Of a DNA stretch of 57,061 bases, positions 29,703 to 43,900 are shown one piece after another. Within the stretch, counting starts at the first letter, position 1, and every line of letters starts with the position of its first letter. This DNA is from Tubiluchus corallicola (taxonomy: Eukaryota; Priapulida; Priapulimorpha; Priapulimorphida; Tubiluchidae), in NCBI GenBank assembly GCA_030141605.1, contig JAQGDQ010001182.1:1-57061 (forward strand). The letters run 5' to 3'. Position numbers and translations under genes: made by a program. The notes beneath the pieces were generated by a model. The model did not search any database. It was not told where the DNA came from and saw only the letters and a list, made by a program, of their open reading frames with translations.

Positions 29703-32700
29703 CTCAATTTTGATGAGAAGATCGTGGAACCCGCAAGCATTGTCAGATGAACAGCAGAGAGCTTTTAGCACGCCTAACCATTCAGAACTCAGACAACTAC
29801 AGCACGCTGTCAGCTCAGCACACAGTACAGAGATGTCATTTAATCTGAAATTAAAAAGGAAATGAATTAGCACGGGAAGCTGGGGATAACTAGGAAAATC
29901 AGTTCTAGAATGATTCTTTTGGGAACAGTCCCGGACACCATTAAACAAGTATTTTCAATTTCGGCTTGAGTCATCCCACAAGCGTGTGGAAATATTTCTG
30001 GAAATTCTGGAAATATCTTTATGATTGCGGACTGTACTGTCAGTCAAAACAAACACACATATAGATAATTAAGTATTATCATCCACACCCCCACGCTATG
30101 CCACTGACCCCCCGCCTACCTATCAGAATCCTGACAACTACAAATGCTAAGTAGAGCACTGCAGACAAAGCTGTATCTGATTCCAGGTCGCTCTTTTAAA
30201 GCTCTTACCATCTCTGGATCGGGTCGGTTCCTAGTAACATAAAATAAGAAGTGATTACAACATATTGAATATATTTGACGTTCAGTTTTTAGAAATTCAC
30301 AAGTTGATGGTTTTTATCACTGATCAGTTTTCATAGTGAATACACTACATCTTTTGGCATCCAATAAACAAAAACTCGGCATGTACCTGGGGATGGGGTT
30401 GGCAATAGAGTTGAGATGGTTGGGTTTTTTAACTAACCATTTATCCATTATTAATTGCGTTCGGTTAAATGTTTAACCTTTTCCGATGACGTCATACATA
30501 TAAGAAAATATCGACTACACATGACTTGCATGAGTAAATGGTGTGGTTCAAATCTAGCATGCACCAACGAGAATGTCCAACATGGCGGCATCTTTGTAAC
30601 ATACACAAGTGAAAATTTTTTTGCAATTTACGATTTAGATGCTTCTTAGACAACCAGATTAATTGAAACAATGTTGTAAACAGTACAATTTCATATAAGC
30701 GAAACATTGCTAACTGTGTACGCCAACTGAGAAAAGATACAAGGTTTCATTAACATGGATAAGTAAAAGACTTGGCTAGATAATGGTTAAACAGTTAGTG
30801 ATTTTCTAAACGATTACACTAGTTAGCGATCGGTCAAATGGTTAATCGTCTCAGCCTAGTTGACAAAAGCGCTTAAAAATGTATTTACCTGGGATTGGGG
30901 TTGGAAAGAAAGTCTTCTAGAACTGTCCACTCACAATGCAAGTTTGAATCAGAAGGAGTGATACTGGCCAATAGACTTTGTTTCACTTTGGTCATTCCAG
31001 CACTGACCAATTCACCCCAACGAGCCTGGAAAATTAAAAAAGCTAATCAAAAATCAGACTAATTATTTCAAACAATTAATGGATTTTTGAAAGACGGGGA
31101 AAAAGCTTAGAAACAAATTAACTAATCAGTGGCAGTTCGTAGCTAAAATTAGCGGGGGTGCTGCTTCAGAAAAATTTTAGCCGTTGTTTTAATACTGTGT
31201 AAAGCGAAACAAAGATATGTAATTTTAACGTTGTAATTTGTAATTGTAATTGTAACCAAACATACAAAAATGTATACCTAAACTTGATAAAATCCTAAAT
31301 GAAAGATATTGTTTGCTTACGAACAGCCTAAATTGCACAGTTCAAGAATATACCGATACGCGGCTTTCAAGCACGTGACAACTGACAACATGTACTGCAG
31401 TGAGCGACAGTACTCTTTCTACCTAAAGTACAGTGTGTTATCTTATGTCTTATGACCGCATGCGCACAGCAGCCAAACGCTGAGTTTCTTGAACTGTGAC
31501 AGTGAAGCTAACAGTACTACCCTCACGTGTTCTGGACTGTACAAGTATGAAGAAAGAACTAAAGAAAAAAGAGATTATACTATTATCAACAATCCTGAGT
31601 GAAAATAGGGCATGCTGCAATTCCACAGTACCTACATGAGCCGCCAATGGAACTCATTACAAAAGAGCAAAACTGATTGACAATTCAAGTCACAAAAGAA
31701 CTAAAATGTAAATAAACAGATCAGATTCACACCACAATCAAACTTGCACTCTGTAAACTTATGCCAGGGAAACAAACAAGTCTGTACATACAAAAACACG
31801 TTACCTTGAAAACGCCCTGAGATGTATACAAAAACACGTTACCTTGAAAACGCCCTGAGATGTATACAAAAACACGTTACCTTGACAACGCCCCGAGATG
31901 TATACAAAAACACGTTACCTTGACAACGCCCTGAGATGTATATAAGTCATAGACATAAGCAAGAATGCATCTTTCAGCTGAAGTACAGTCTAGCGGATTC
32001 GACACGTAATGGACAACATTAATTAACCTGGAAAACATAAACATACCAGTCACTTGTAGAAGAATTACCATACAAATAAAGCCATGCAAACACAGGACTA
32101 TGAAAGCTAGGTCTTGGATGGTGGGCTTAGTTAACGTGGGAGGTTCGATGGGGCTGTATGTATCCTCCCAAGAGAAGTGTGGCAAACAAAATGGCCTACA
32201 ATGAGTATTAAATTCAGTGGATATCCATTCGTTTACCAGCCAGGCTAGTCATTGCTTAACTTTGGTTGTTTTGGTAACCTTGGTTATGGTTTTCATGATT
32301 GACGACTATGCCAAACGATCACTAATGGTAAATGTACAGTACACGGAGGCCTAATTCATAAGAAATGAATATTTTTCCCTAAAGAATTTCAATATTTAAA
32401 GCTTTAAATAACTTAACAACAAATGTTCAATAAAAAGAAATAGAAATTAATGATTTTATAAGTTCTTTTATGTGCATGAAAATTTGGTTTGATGCAAGTT
32501 GAAATTCAGCAAGGATGCGCAATTTCGGCAGTTTTGTCGAAAAGACGAGCTGCTATGTCTCTTAGATGAGTAACAGAAATTCTGATTATGTACGTTACCT
32601 TTATATGTCTATATAAAAAAGCTTTCGACTCGCTTTACTCAGTAATACCTACAACACACTTTACATAGATAAACAAGAGACTTACGCTTCAAACGTGATA

Positions 32701-34838
32701 AGTATTTGCTCTTGGTCCTGGACAAGAAGCCAAGCATGGTACTTGCGAAACACTGCGACGCAATGCAGACATAACGACGTCGGATACTGTTTAGCTAACT
32801 GCTTTGCACGGCTGTCCAACTGACCCGAAACTGCAGGTATCATTTTCAACAACTGAAATACATGTGCAACACATACAGTATAGCATTTAGTATAGTACAT
32901 ACATACAGTATAGCATTTAATATAGTACATAGTACTTAGTACATTATCTATAAATAACTTCAAAAGAAATTTCAAAAGTGAAATCTTTTCTAATTATACA
33001 GAATAAATCAATTTGATTAATTACACTGCTGTCCCTGTCGGAATCCATTGCGTTGCTGTCTATGTCAATTTTTTCATTTCTATAGTTCATGTTACTTCAT
33101 ACAGATACCATCACATCTTTCTCTTTCTTTCTATTCTCTATTAACCTTTCTTTCTACTCCTTTAGTGCTCTTTTCTATTACACTCAGTCCACATTCATTT
33201 GGGGTACTCTAAACAAGTAATTACTTCTTGAGTACCCCACGGGTCATTTGCGACTTGGCATCTTGTGAACATAATAATAAATATAGTATTAAATAATTTT
33301 ATGTACAATGCTGTAATGATCATTGTGGATATATTTAATAAATAATAAATAAATAAATTCAGCTAATTGCTTTGCATGGCTGTCCAACTGACCAGAGGTT
33401 GGTGACTATTAGGTACCTAACTAAAGTACACAATATGTAACCAATTAAAGTGACAGGCCATTTGAAGGTAAAATATACATGCAACTCAAAAAATAACACA
33501 GAAAGTCTGTGGTTTTTCTATAGAAAGAAATTTGGCGGTTCCCATCTTAAAAATGAGAAAGATTTGGAATACGACCTGTATATTAACAGTGGTTAGTATT
33601 AACATTGACGGCTTACAACATTAGCTAATTTCTTATTTGTTCATCTGCTTCTTCATTGTCAATAAAATGATCGCTAAGGCATATGCATCAGCAGTCATAG
33701 GGAGGTCACTTTTCTGCTAGATTAAGTGGCGTTTATGTAGGATCCCGATGTGGATACGGATACGTTTTTGTTACTTATTGTTTACACTGAAGATGCCCAC
33801 ACTGTATCTCGACACTAGGCGGAGGAGCTGCACAAGCAGCCAACGGCTAGAGGGCGGAGGAGCTCAAGTGATCCAACGGCCATGTGTAGAGGAGTAAACC
33901 TTCCAAATCAGGAGTGGAGCCCCGAAGACGAACCAGTGCAGCATGCTCACTGACTCCGGCAGCTCCTGCAGCCAACCTGGTGCCAAACGTAACACTCCGC
34001 TTTCCTTTAGACTACACCAGGGAGGAAGAGAAGGGGTTCCTGTTATCTGGGCAGCTCAGGATCTCCATACCCCTTGCCCAGGCGTGCGCCCTGGAGACGT
34101 TCAAGGATCGCACTGCTCAGCCACAGTCGACGCTGCAGCTCCATCAATGTGATTAATAACTGACTCTCTTGGTGCACACTCCATTGTCTTCCGAGACAGA
34201 AGGATACCAACAACAACAACAACAACAACAACAACACTGAAGATGCAACCTGTAATTGGGCTGTGGAAAATCTATTATATAGCAAAAACAAAAAGCAGAA
34301 CTTTGTCTAGCACATCTATGTTTAAGTCTATAAAAAAGTACAATCTTTGTTTGACTAATGCATAGAAACTCACTTTCACGTTGACCAAATTGATACGATA
34401 GAAAAAAATTCACGAACCTGATTGCAAAATTCTAGCAAACCGTTCACGTTTAGTGCGTGTTCCATCAGGTCGAACAGGAAACCGATGTTCTCCACGACCG
34501 GAAGATAATTTGATTCGTAATTCGCGTCAGTGGCAAATGAATTCAGCAATTCCAGAACATGAGAAGCACAACTGTTTGTGACTTGATGCTGATCAAAGTA
34601 CGAAAGAGTCTGAAAAATAAAATATCTGAGTTTTGAGAGAGTTTAAGACGAGCGAACTTCCAGTTTATTCTAAAGTTCTTATTTCTTACTCTCAGTGTTA
34701 CTGAAACATATACTTGCACAAAGCAAATTTAATAATAATAGTAGTAGTAGTAGTAGTGGTAGTAGTAGTAGTAGTAGTAGCAGCAGCAACAGCAGTAGTG
34801 GTGGTGGTGGTGGCGGCGGCGGCGGCGGCAGCGGCGGC

Positions 34839-34879
<41 letters not shown>

Positions 34880-34922
34880 CAGTAGTAATAATAATAGTAA
34901 TAATAATAATAATAATAATAAC

Positions 34923-34988
<66 letters not shown>

Positions 34989-37900
34989 TTTATTACCTAA
35001 AATCCGAATAAAAATGATCTTTGGATATTCAAAATTCAAAAAATATCTACGAGCCACATTTTAAAGAACAAAATTTACGTAAACATTTAAAAGACAGAAT
35101 TTACTATGTTGTACAGACACGAATTAAAATGAAAAGTTAAACATATTCTAAGAATAAAAATGTTTTAATTTTACATTAAAAAAACAGCAATACTTTGGGA
35201 GTTTTTGACCTCATCTGAAAGCACATTCCAAAAACGAGGGGGCAGCTGAAACTGGACTAGTTCTAAGTTGTACTATAAGTATTAGTATGAGTTGATTTTA
35301 GTCGGCAGGATGGATAAAATAACTGAATTGCACCTGAAATTTGTTGAAAATATTTTCAAAGGTACACGACGGATCTTTGCTCTTCTTTATCTTCACTGAG
35401 CCGTCAGACAAATCCAAAGAATTCTTTTTCCTGCAAAAAAATATTAGAGCGCCGATTGATAATGTGTAAAATTTTATCGTAAATAAGCAGTATCATAGTA
35501 CGAACAAGATAGACAACCTAAATTTAAGCACTGTACTATTTGTTGACAAACAAGAAACTTCTGAAACTTTCCACACCAGCAGGTGAATCACTTTACAGCT
35601 ATTTTCTTTACAGGCACTTGTAGTGCGCTGATTTGGAAAGTAAAAATAATTTTTTAAATCAAATGCCAAACAGACACACATCATCAAACTTCTTGTTTGT
35701 TTCAATCAACAAAGAAAGTCACAAACAAGTAAACAAAGCAACAGAAAACTACAAATACCCGAACAACTTCTGTATATCATGCGAGACTTTCTTCACAATC
35801 TGTTTCGCTTCATCTCTTGTTTTCCCAACACCGTACAAAGCAACTAAACGTTGATTGCCCTCGTGCAAGTAGAGGTCGTCTTTAGGCAGCGGAAAGTGCA
35901 GCGTGTACTGGTAATGTCGCGACAGCTTCTGTTGCACTTGCTTGTCAGCGTAACCACCAGGCGGAGCCGGGGTGTTAGGTTGAAAGTCGGGCTTTTCCGA
36001 TTTGACTGAAGCTACATAAAAAAACCGTTATAAGCAAGAAACAAATATGGCAGCAGTTCATTTTTTAATTCCCTTTATGACCAATGAACTTGTGTTTCAT
36101 AACTAGCAGCCATGTAAGTGTACAGCACTGAATGCACTGAAGTATTAAATAATGTATCATCTAAAAAATAGTTTATTGTTATCTCATTGTTATTGTATTT
36201 CCAAATTTGTATTGTTTAACATCCCTACATAACCGCAGCTCATATAAAAGTGCTAAACTCCCTATTTGTTAAATGCGGTAAATATTGACATAGTCCAAGC
36301 ATTTAAAAAAACCATCTCAACTGTAACAACAATGTACTTACACGGACCAACACTAGGAGGCATTTCGTCTTTAATAAAGTTCGTAAAAGCCCTATTAAAA
36401 TCATCGTTAACGTCTTCCATTTTCATGCCGATGCCGAGATCCATTTTAGAATTGACATCTAAATCCATGTGGTGCATCGGTTCCGAATCCGGTGGCTGAA
36501 ATCAGAAACACAGATGAACTTTGCAACTGATGAATGAATATTTTGTTATGTGAATGTTGATATCACAAAAGTGATGAGACAAAATATAAATAAGACGGTG
36601 GCAAGCAGGTTGATAAAGACGATGGTAAGCAGGTTGATAAGGACGATGGTAAGCAGGTTGATAAAGACGATGGTAAGCAGGTTGATAAAGACGATGGTAA
36701 GCAGGTTAATAAAGACGATGGTAAGCAAGTTGATAAAGACGATTGTAAGCAGGTTGATAAAGATGATGGTAAGCAGGCTGATAAAGACGATGGCAAGCAG
36801 GTTGATAAAGACGATGGTAAGCAGGTTGATAAAGACGATGGTAAGCAGGTTGATAAAGACGATGGTAAGCAGGCTGATAAAGACGATGGTAAGCAGGTTG
36901 ATAAAGACGATGGTAAGCAGGTTGATAAAGACGAAGGTAAGCAGGTTGATAAAGACGATGATAAGCAGGTTGATAAAGATGATGGTAAGCAAGTTGATAA
37001 AGACGATGGTAAGCTGGTTGATAAAGACGATGGTAAGCTGGTTGATAAAGACGGTGGTAAGCAGGTTGATAAAGACAATGGTAAGCAGGTTAATAAAGAT
37101 GATGGTAAGCAGGTCGATAAAGACGATGGTAAGCAGGTTGATAAAGACGATAGTAAGCAGGTTGATAAAGACGATGGTAAGCAGGTTGATAAAGACGATG
37201 ATAAGCAGGTTGATAAAGACGATAGTAAGCTGGTTGATAAAGATGATGGTAAGCAGGTTGATAAAGATGATGGTAAGCAGGTTAATAAAGATGATGGTAA
37301 GCAGGTCGATAAAGACGATGGTAAGCAGGTTGATAAAGACGATGGTAAGCAGGTTGATAAAGAGGATGGTAAGCAGGTTGATAAAGATGATGGTAAGCAG
37401 GTTGATAAAGAGGATGGTAAGCAGGTTGATAAAGAGGATGGTAAGCAGGTTGATAGAGGATGGTAAGCAGGTTGATAAAGACGATGGTAAGCAGGTTGAT
37501 AAAGACGATGGTAAGCAGGTTGATAAAGACGATTGTAAGCAGGTTGATAAAGACGATTGTAAGCAGGTTGATAAAGACGATGGTAAGCAGGTTGATAAAG
37601 ACGATTGTAAGCAGGTTGATAAAGCGATGGTAAGCAGGTTGATAAAGACGATGGTAAGCAGGTTGATAAAGACGATGGTAAGCAGGTTGATACAGACGAT
37701 GGTAAGCAGGTTGATACAGACGATGGTAAGCAGGTTGATAAAGACGATGGTAAGCAGGTTGATAAAGACGATTGTAAGCAGGTTGATAAAGACGATGGTA
37801 AGCAGGTTGATAAAGACGATGGTAAGCAGGTTGATAAAGACGATGGTAAGCAGGTTGATAAAGACGATGGTAAGCAGGTTGATAAAGACGATGGTAAGCA

Positions 37901-40900
37901 GGTTGATAAAGACGATGGTAAGCAGGTTGATAAAGACGATGGTAAGCAGGTTGATAAAGACGATGGTAAGCAGGTTGATAAAGACGATAGTAAGCAGGTT
38001 GATAAAGACGATGGTAAGCAGGTTGATAAACACTAAAAACTGTATTGTGGTTAAATCTAATCTTCTAAATGCATTAAAGCAAAACCGGACACAATCTTAA
38101 ACTGTAGGTCAAAACTGGGCACAAGCGCCTGCATTTCAGAAACGCATTGCATAAAAACACAGGTGCTGTACCTCTCAGTTCAGATGTTTTAGTTTGCGAC
38201 AAGCTGCGGACGTTCGACAGCTCATGAGTGAGCACAGCAATAAATGTGACATTTTTTTTTTTGAGATTTTTATCTTAAAGCTTGCCTAGTTTTAATACAA
38301 TACATTAAATATCTTACAGTAGCACTGTACTTCAATTTTCGCTTTTGCAAACACGTGCAAAACAATCGTAGAATATTTTGCTATTGAAAATTATGTTAGT
38401 TTGTGATGTCATCAATAGTTGGGCGAGCTCATTGTTCATTAAGATTTTAATCTATTATTCAACTATCACAAACTTTTGCAGTATTAATTGTGTTAAAGTG
38501 TATACTTTTTATCAGACTTGAAAATGAGGCAGTATATGAAAAATTATCCTGCTTTCCTTTAAATGTGTTATAAGGTTTTTGGTTACATAGAATATAATGA
38601 GTAAATACTCAAGCATGTCGATACTTGGTAAAAATAGACTATTCATGTCTACTGCAACATTTGAAAGAATTGGATTTTATATTACGATTTAGATCGACAT
38701 TACTGATCTTAACATTCTAATGAATATGTAATTGCTGGTTTTACAATGGATAAAATGGAAGAAATGTTACTAACCTTGTTGACTGAATAACTTGTACATA
38801 TGTTTCTAATATGTGTTTATGAATAACTTGTGTGTTGTTATTTCCTTTATTTGTTTTGTTACTGATTGCATGTTGCGAGATATGTGAATAATATACATAT
38901 ATAGTTCTAGAGTGCATTTAAATGCATTATATATAAGGCACGTACAATAAATCCTCGCTTAACGACTCAACGTTTAGCGACGTTTCGTTTTAACGACGCT
39001 GAACATTTGACTCCTTTCCCACTTAACGATGCACTGTTTCTCTGTAATGACGACAACTTTTTTTTACCTAATTTGATGCATTAAGACAGTACGTATTGCG
39101 TTATTCTCTTCTAAAAACGCACTAGTAACATAAACAGTGCAATTATTATACAAGTACAGTATACGGTTTTGCTTCCCGACTGACCACTAAATGCCGTTTG
39201 TATCAAGCGAGACCTGGGAGCAAACTTTATGCAAGGAATTTTGCCTGCAACCTGTTGCTATAGTAAGCAGACTAGATACAATTCCCAAGGTTGCCCAGCA
39301 CTTGGCTCTGACTCTGGCTACAGTGACAGTAGTGTTTATTGTTTAACCCCTGCCTACACTTAAATGTTAAGGAAGCAGAAACCAGGTAAGTAAGATATAT
39401 AGGTGGTTTCAGGTAAGCAGAAAGAAATTCATCAGTAGAAACATGAGAAAAACTCAAACAATGTTTAATTTATATGATTTAAGCAGCAGTGATTTTTGCC
39501 TCTGGAACGTATCCCAGCTCTTCTACATTACTTTCTATGGAAATCTTGGCTTCGTTTAACGGCGTTTCGCTTAACGTCGTGTTTTATTGAAACGCATTAG
39601 CATCGTTGAGCGAGGACTTACTATAATTGAAACTAGAAGGATGAAAAAACACTGAGTGCTTAGGTAATAGATCAGGTAAATAACCAAATTTGCACATATG
39701 TGACTGTACTTATCTATATATTAATATTCTTGGTATGGGCTTAATATATATATATAAGATTCGACGCTACAGCTTCGACACAGATTTTTTCGAAATTTTG
39801 GCCAAACAGCCTGCGGGAAAAACGTTCTAGCGGCGCCTGGTGGGACTCTCGGAAGGAGATATATGGCTCTTTAGAAAGAGGAAAAGCGGGGCTACACGAT
39901 GATGTGGGCTATACTTTAGGGCAGGCCCACCGAGAGGAGTGACGACGAGTTAATTACATGTTCCATTTTCGGCAATTTTCGCTTAGAAAACTGCTGACGC
40001 AAACCCATTGTTGTGACGTCAATCCATTATACTCTGCCTATAACCTTATAACTTTAATTCAGTAAAAGCTGCCGCTACTGTCTTTGCGTTAGGTAAGTAG
40101 ACAAACAGTAGGCAGGATGTTCGCGTATTTTTGCGGACTATGTAGGATGTTCGCGTATTATTGATCACACGTGTATTTATACGCAAAATCTTTTGCGGGG
40201 CCTTTGCTAGTAAGTAATTATAATTATAGCAGATTAAGTATGTCAATATTAGTCCTAATTTACAAGTAAACAATTAAGTGAACATCTGACAAAACACAAA
40301 GAGTAAAAAAGCAAACAAACCTGAACACTTCGAACGGACTCCGGTCCCATCGTGTACGGCGTCTGCGGTAAGATGCTGACACCAACAGTGGGCAGTGCGG
40401 TCAAATCACCACGAGAAATCAACGTGCACATGTACTGATCGTGAGAGAACACGTCGTGTCTGATCAGCTCGTAAAATAGCAACACTAAGTTAGGAAATGG
40501 CGTTCGTCTATCTAAAGATGACTTTTCTTCTGTAGGAAACAAAGATAATAAAAATGAAAAAATTCAACTCAAAACAACTTCGTATATATATATATAAATG
40601 TATTTTGCAATTGTGTTAATTAGTAGACGCTTAATTGGTATGTATTAGTACGTCTACACACACACACATATATATATATCTATCTATACGAAGTTGTTTT
40701 GAGTTAAATTTTTTGATTTATATATATTCATATTCTTTCACAAAATGCTTTTGTGAAGCCCAACTGTTAGGGTAATAAGAGTACAAAGACCTAATGTACA
40801 AACAACAATACTGCTTGAGTGCAGGAATGTTACCTAAAATGAAATTTCGTTTTAGTTTGTCGATAGTTGCGCTTTCGGTTGAGTTTTGTTTTCGTCAAAA

Positions 40901-43900
40901 ATTAGCTAGTTTTTCTAGAGGAACCTTTGGTAGCATGATTCCGAGTAGTAGCATTTATCCAGCTTACTTTATTAGATGTTAAATAGTTGAAAATTTTCGG
41001 TTAAAGTAGTACAAATGAAACGTAAATATCGTTTATTTAACTTTTTATACCATTTGTAGCATACGTTTTACGGCAATATGGCATATCTTCAGTGCTGACG
41101 AATGTGAAGCTTTAAGGTCTCCAGGCACAATCAATCGAAATATGAAAGTGTAACTTGAATAAAACCAAGTTTAATTTTATATTTTATGAAATATAGGCAA
41201 CAAAATATTTACAAAATGAAAATTTGTCAATTTTTGTAAAGCTTGATGATTTTTAACTTTAAACATTGTTCTACTTTTTTGATTAAGATTTTTTGCCTAG
41301 CTACTTTATCAAGCTTGTATCAGAGCAAATACATGCAAAAAGAAAGTATTTTATTTATTTCAGATGTTGATTCAGTTTTGGTAATAGTTGGTTTTGCAAA
41401 AATGATCTCAGTTCGGTTCTCTTTCGGTATCAGTTTCCTATGTTTCATAAATTTCGGTTTCGGTTTGTAATCTCAGTTTCGGTAACATTCCTGCTTGAGT
41501 GTGTAGAGAATTATACCTTGAACAGGCGCTTGTGTGTCTAGGAAATGAAGCAAAAGGTTCTGAAACACGGGATGTGAATAACTGCCTTCCCTTTCTTCTC
41601 CGGCCTCACCTTCATTAGACTGAAGCACGAAAAAAACCACACAGCCGCAGTGAGTGACGTGCTGCAGTAATTATTGTTATTTGATATTTTCTAGCCAATG
41701 AAAGAACGAATTATCAAATGTCAATGCAGAAATACTACACATAAATAAACTTAGTTAACTACATCGATCATAACAGTACACGCTACCATTGTATTACGTT
41801 TTTACAAATACAATTATATAGATGGATAGTTTATTGAACAGGTCAGCAAGGCCGATCAATATGAACAGGTCAGCAAGGCCGATCAATATGAACAGGTCAG
41901 CAAGGCCGATCAATATGAACAGGTCAGCAAGGCCGATCAATATGAACAGGTCAGCAAGGCCGATCAATATGAACAGGTCAGCAAGGTCAATTAAAACAAT
42001 AACAAACATTTCATACAATAGATTACATGCATTTTCGGATAAATTTTTCCACTGCACATTGTATGACAGTGTTTTGTGGCTGCATCAAACAAAACTGTTT
42101 TTCATTTTCAGTTAAAACACTAAAAGTAGGAACAAACTAAGAAACTGTGTTCAACATCAAGTTAAGGGCAGAACTATGTCTTGAGCAGTACAATAAAAAA
42201 TGGCATTTATCTTCTACAACATTGCAGACACTGCAAACTCGATTTTCACGTGGAATAGGTGATCTTACATATCTACTAGTTTCGATCGCCAAACGATGAA
42301 CGCTAGTTTTAAATTTTATCAATGCCTTTCTACCTTTAAGATTCCCTACATTGCCTAAATAAGTTTCCACTTCAAAAATTCTGTTTAAATGAGATAACCA
42401 TTGCTCGTAGAGTTTTAAGACTGTCTCTTTAATATAACATAGTTTGTCTGCAGTGTCATTTCTGAAAGATATAGAGCATCTCTTTATTTTAATACTTTAA
42501 TATTTTGAGGCCAAATGGTAAGTGTAGCAGACAACACATTTGTGTACACTTGACAACACCTTGTTGAGCCATACTATTGTAATAGTAACAGTTCTAACAG
42601 CTAGAACCTTACAGGGTTCCCACAGAATTTTAAAAGGAATTTTCCTGACTTCTCCATGTCATTTCCCTGACCAAATATTGATTTTCCATGACTACGATAA
42701 ACAGAAATTGCATTATCAGTATACATATTAAAACATTTTCATGCATGGATGTGCATACATATACTGATATATAATGTGTCAGCCAATCATTATTTTTGGA
42801 GCAGAAATCAAAACTGGAAGCCTGTCATGGTGAAATTTAATCTAAACACGAATTATTGAAATGAAAAAATATGTTTGGAAAAATCGATTCACTGTGATCA
42901 GTTTTGCAACCCCCTCCAATTTCCCTGACTTTTCGACCTATTTTCATCATTTTCCCTGACCAAATTACCCTTTTCTCTGACTTTCCAGGATAGCCTGTAT
43001 TTTCAAGGATTTTTAGGATTTTCCCTGACAGTGGAAACTCTGACCTTACCTAGTTCATTCTTTCTTGTTCCCAAGCAAGATCGTACCAGTAAATCACTCT
43101 ATGCACAGACTAATGCATAATTAGTTAAGTCCACGAAAAAGAACTGAAGTTACTGAAATTATGCGGTAGACAACTTTGCTTTACCCACACGTCAAGTGAC
43201 GATTGTAGTTAAAGACGCATTGCTGTGGTACGCTTAACCTTTGACCTCCAGCAACTGCGCGCGAATACAACGAAACTATGAAAAGGCTTATTTACAAGTG
43301 TGGTTTACGTACGTCTGGCAAGAGTTCATTTTGTCGTTTCTCCAACAGTTTAGCAACAACTATTGCTCGATGATCACCGCTTCTTCTAGTTGATACGGCC
43401 CATTCACACAAGTGCAGGACAACCGGGTTGTCACCAACATGAGGCTAACATAGAGAAACCAAGTTCAAATCAATTTATCTTAGTATAGCAAAATTTATAC
43501 AGTCCAATCCTGGTAATACGATTCTTTTTATAACGTAATTCTCGGTAGTAAGATGATTTTATTATGTCCCTGCCAAGGTGATAATAAAACTTTAGTAATC
43601 ATGTATGCTAGGAAACTCATTATTACTAAACCCCCATTTATACAAGGTGATAATAAAACTTTAGTAATCATGTACGGTTGCTAGGAAACTCATTATTACT
43701 AGACCCCCATTTATACAAGGTGATAATAAAACTTTAGTAATCATGTACGGTTGCTAGGAAACTCATTATTACTAAACTCCCGTTTATACAAGGTGATAAT
43801 AAAACTTTAGTAATCATGTATGGTTGCTAGGAAACTCATTATTACTAAACTCCCGTTTATACAAGGTGATAATAAAACTTTAGTAATCATGAATGGTTAC

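Noticed and set aside
29600-29950. Continuation of MED12 after exon r in the spacer
   Set aside because: The only MED12 sequence after 28721 is the antisense copy of exon q in the right arm; no forward exon follows.
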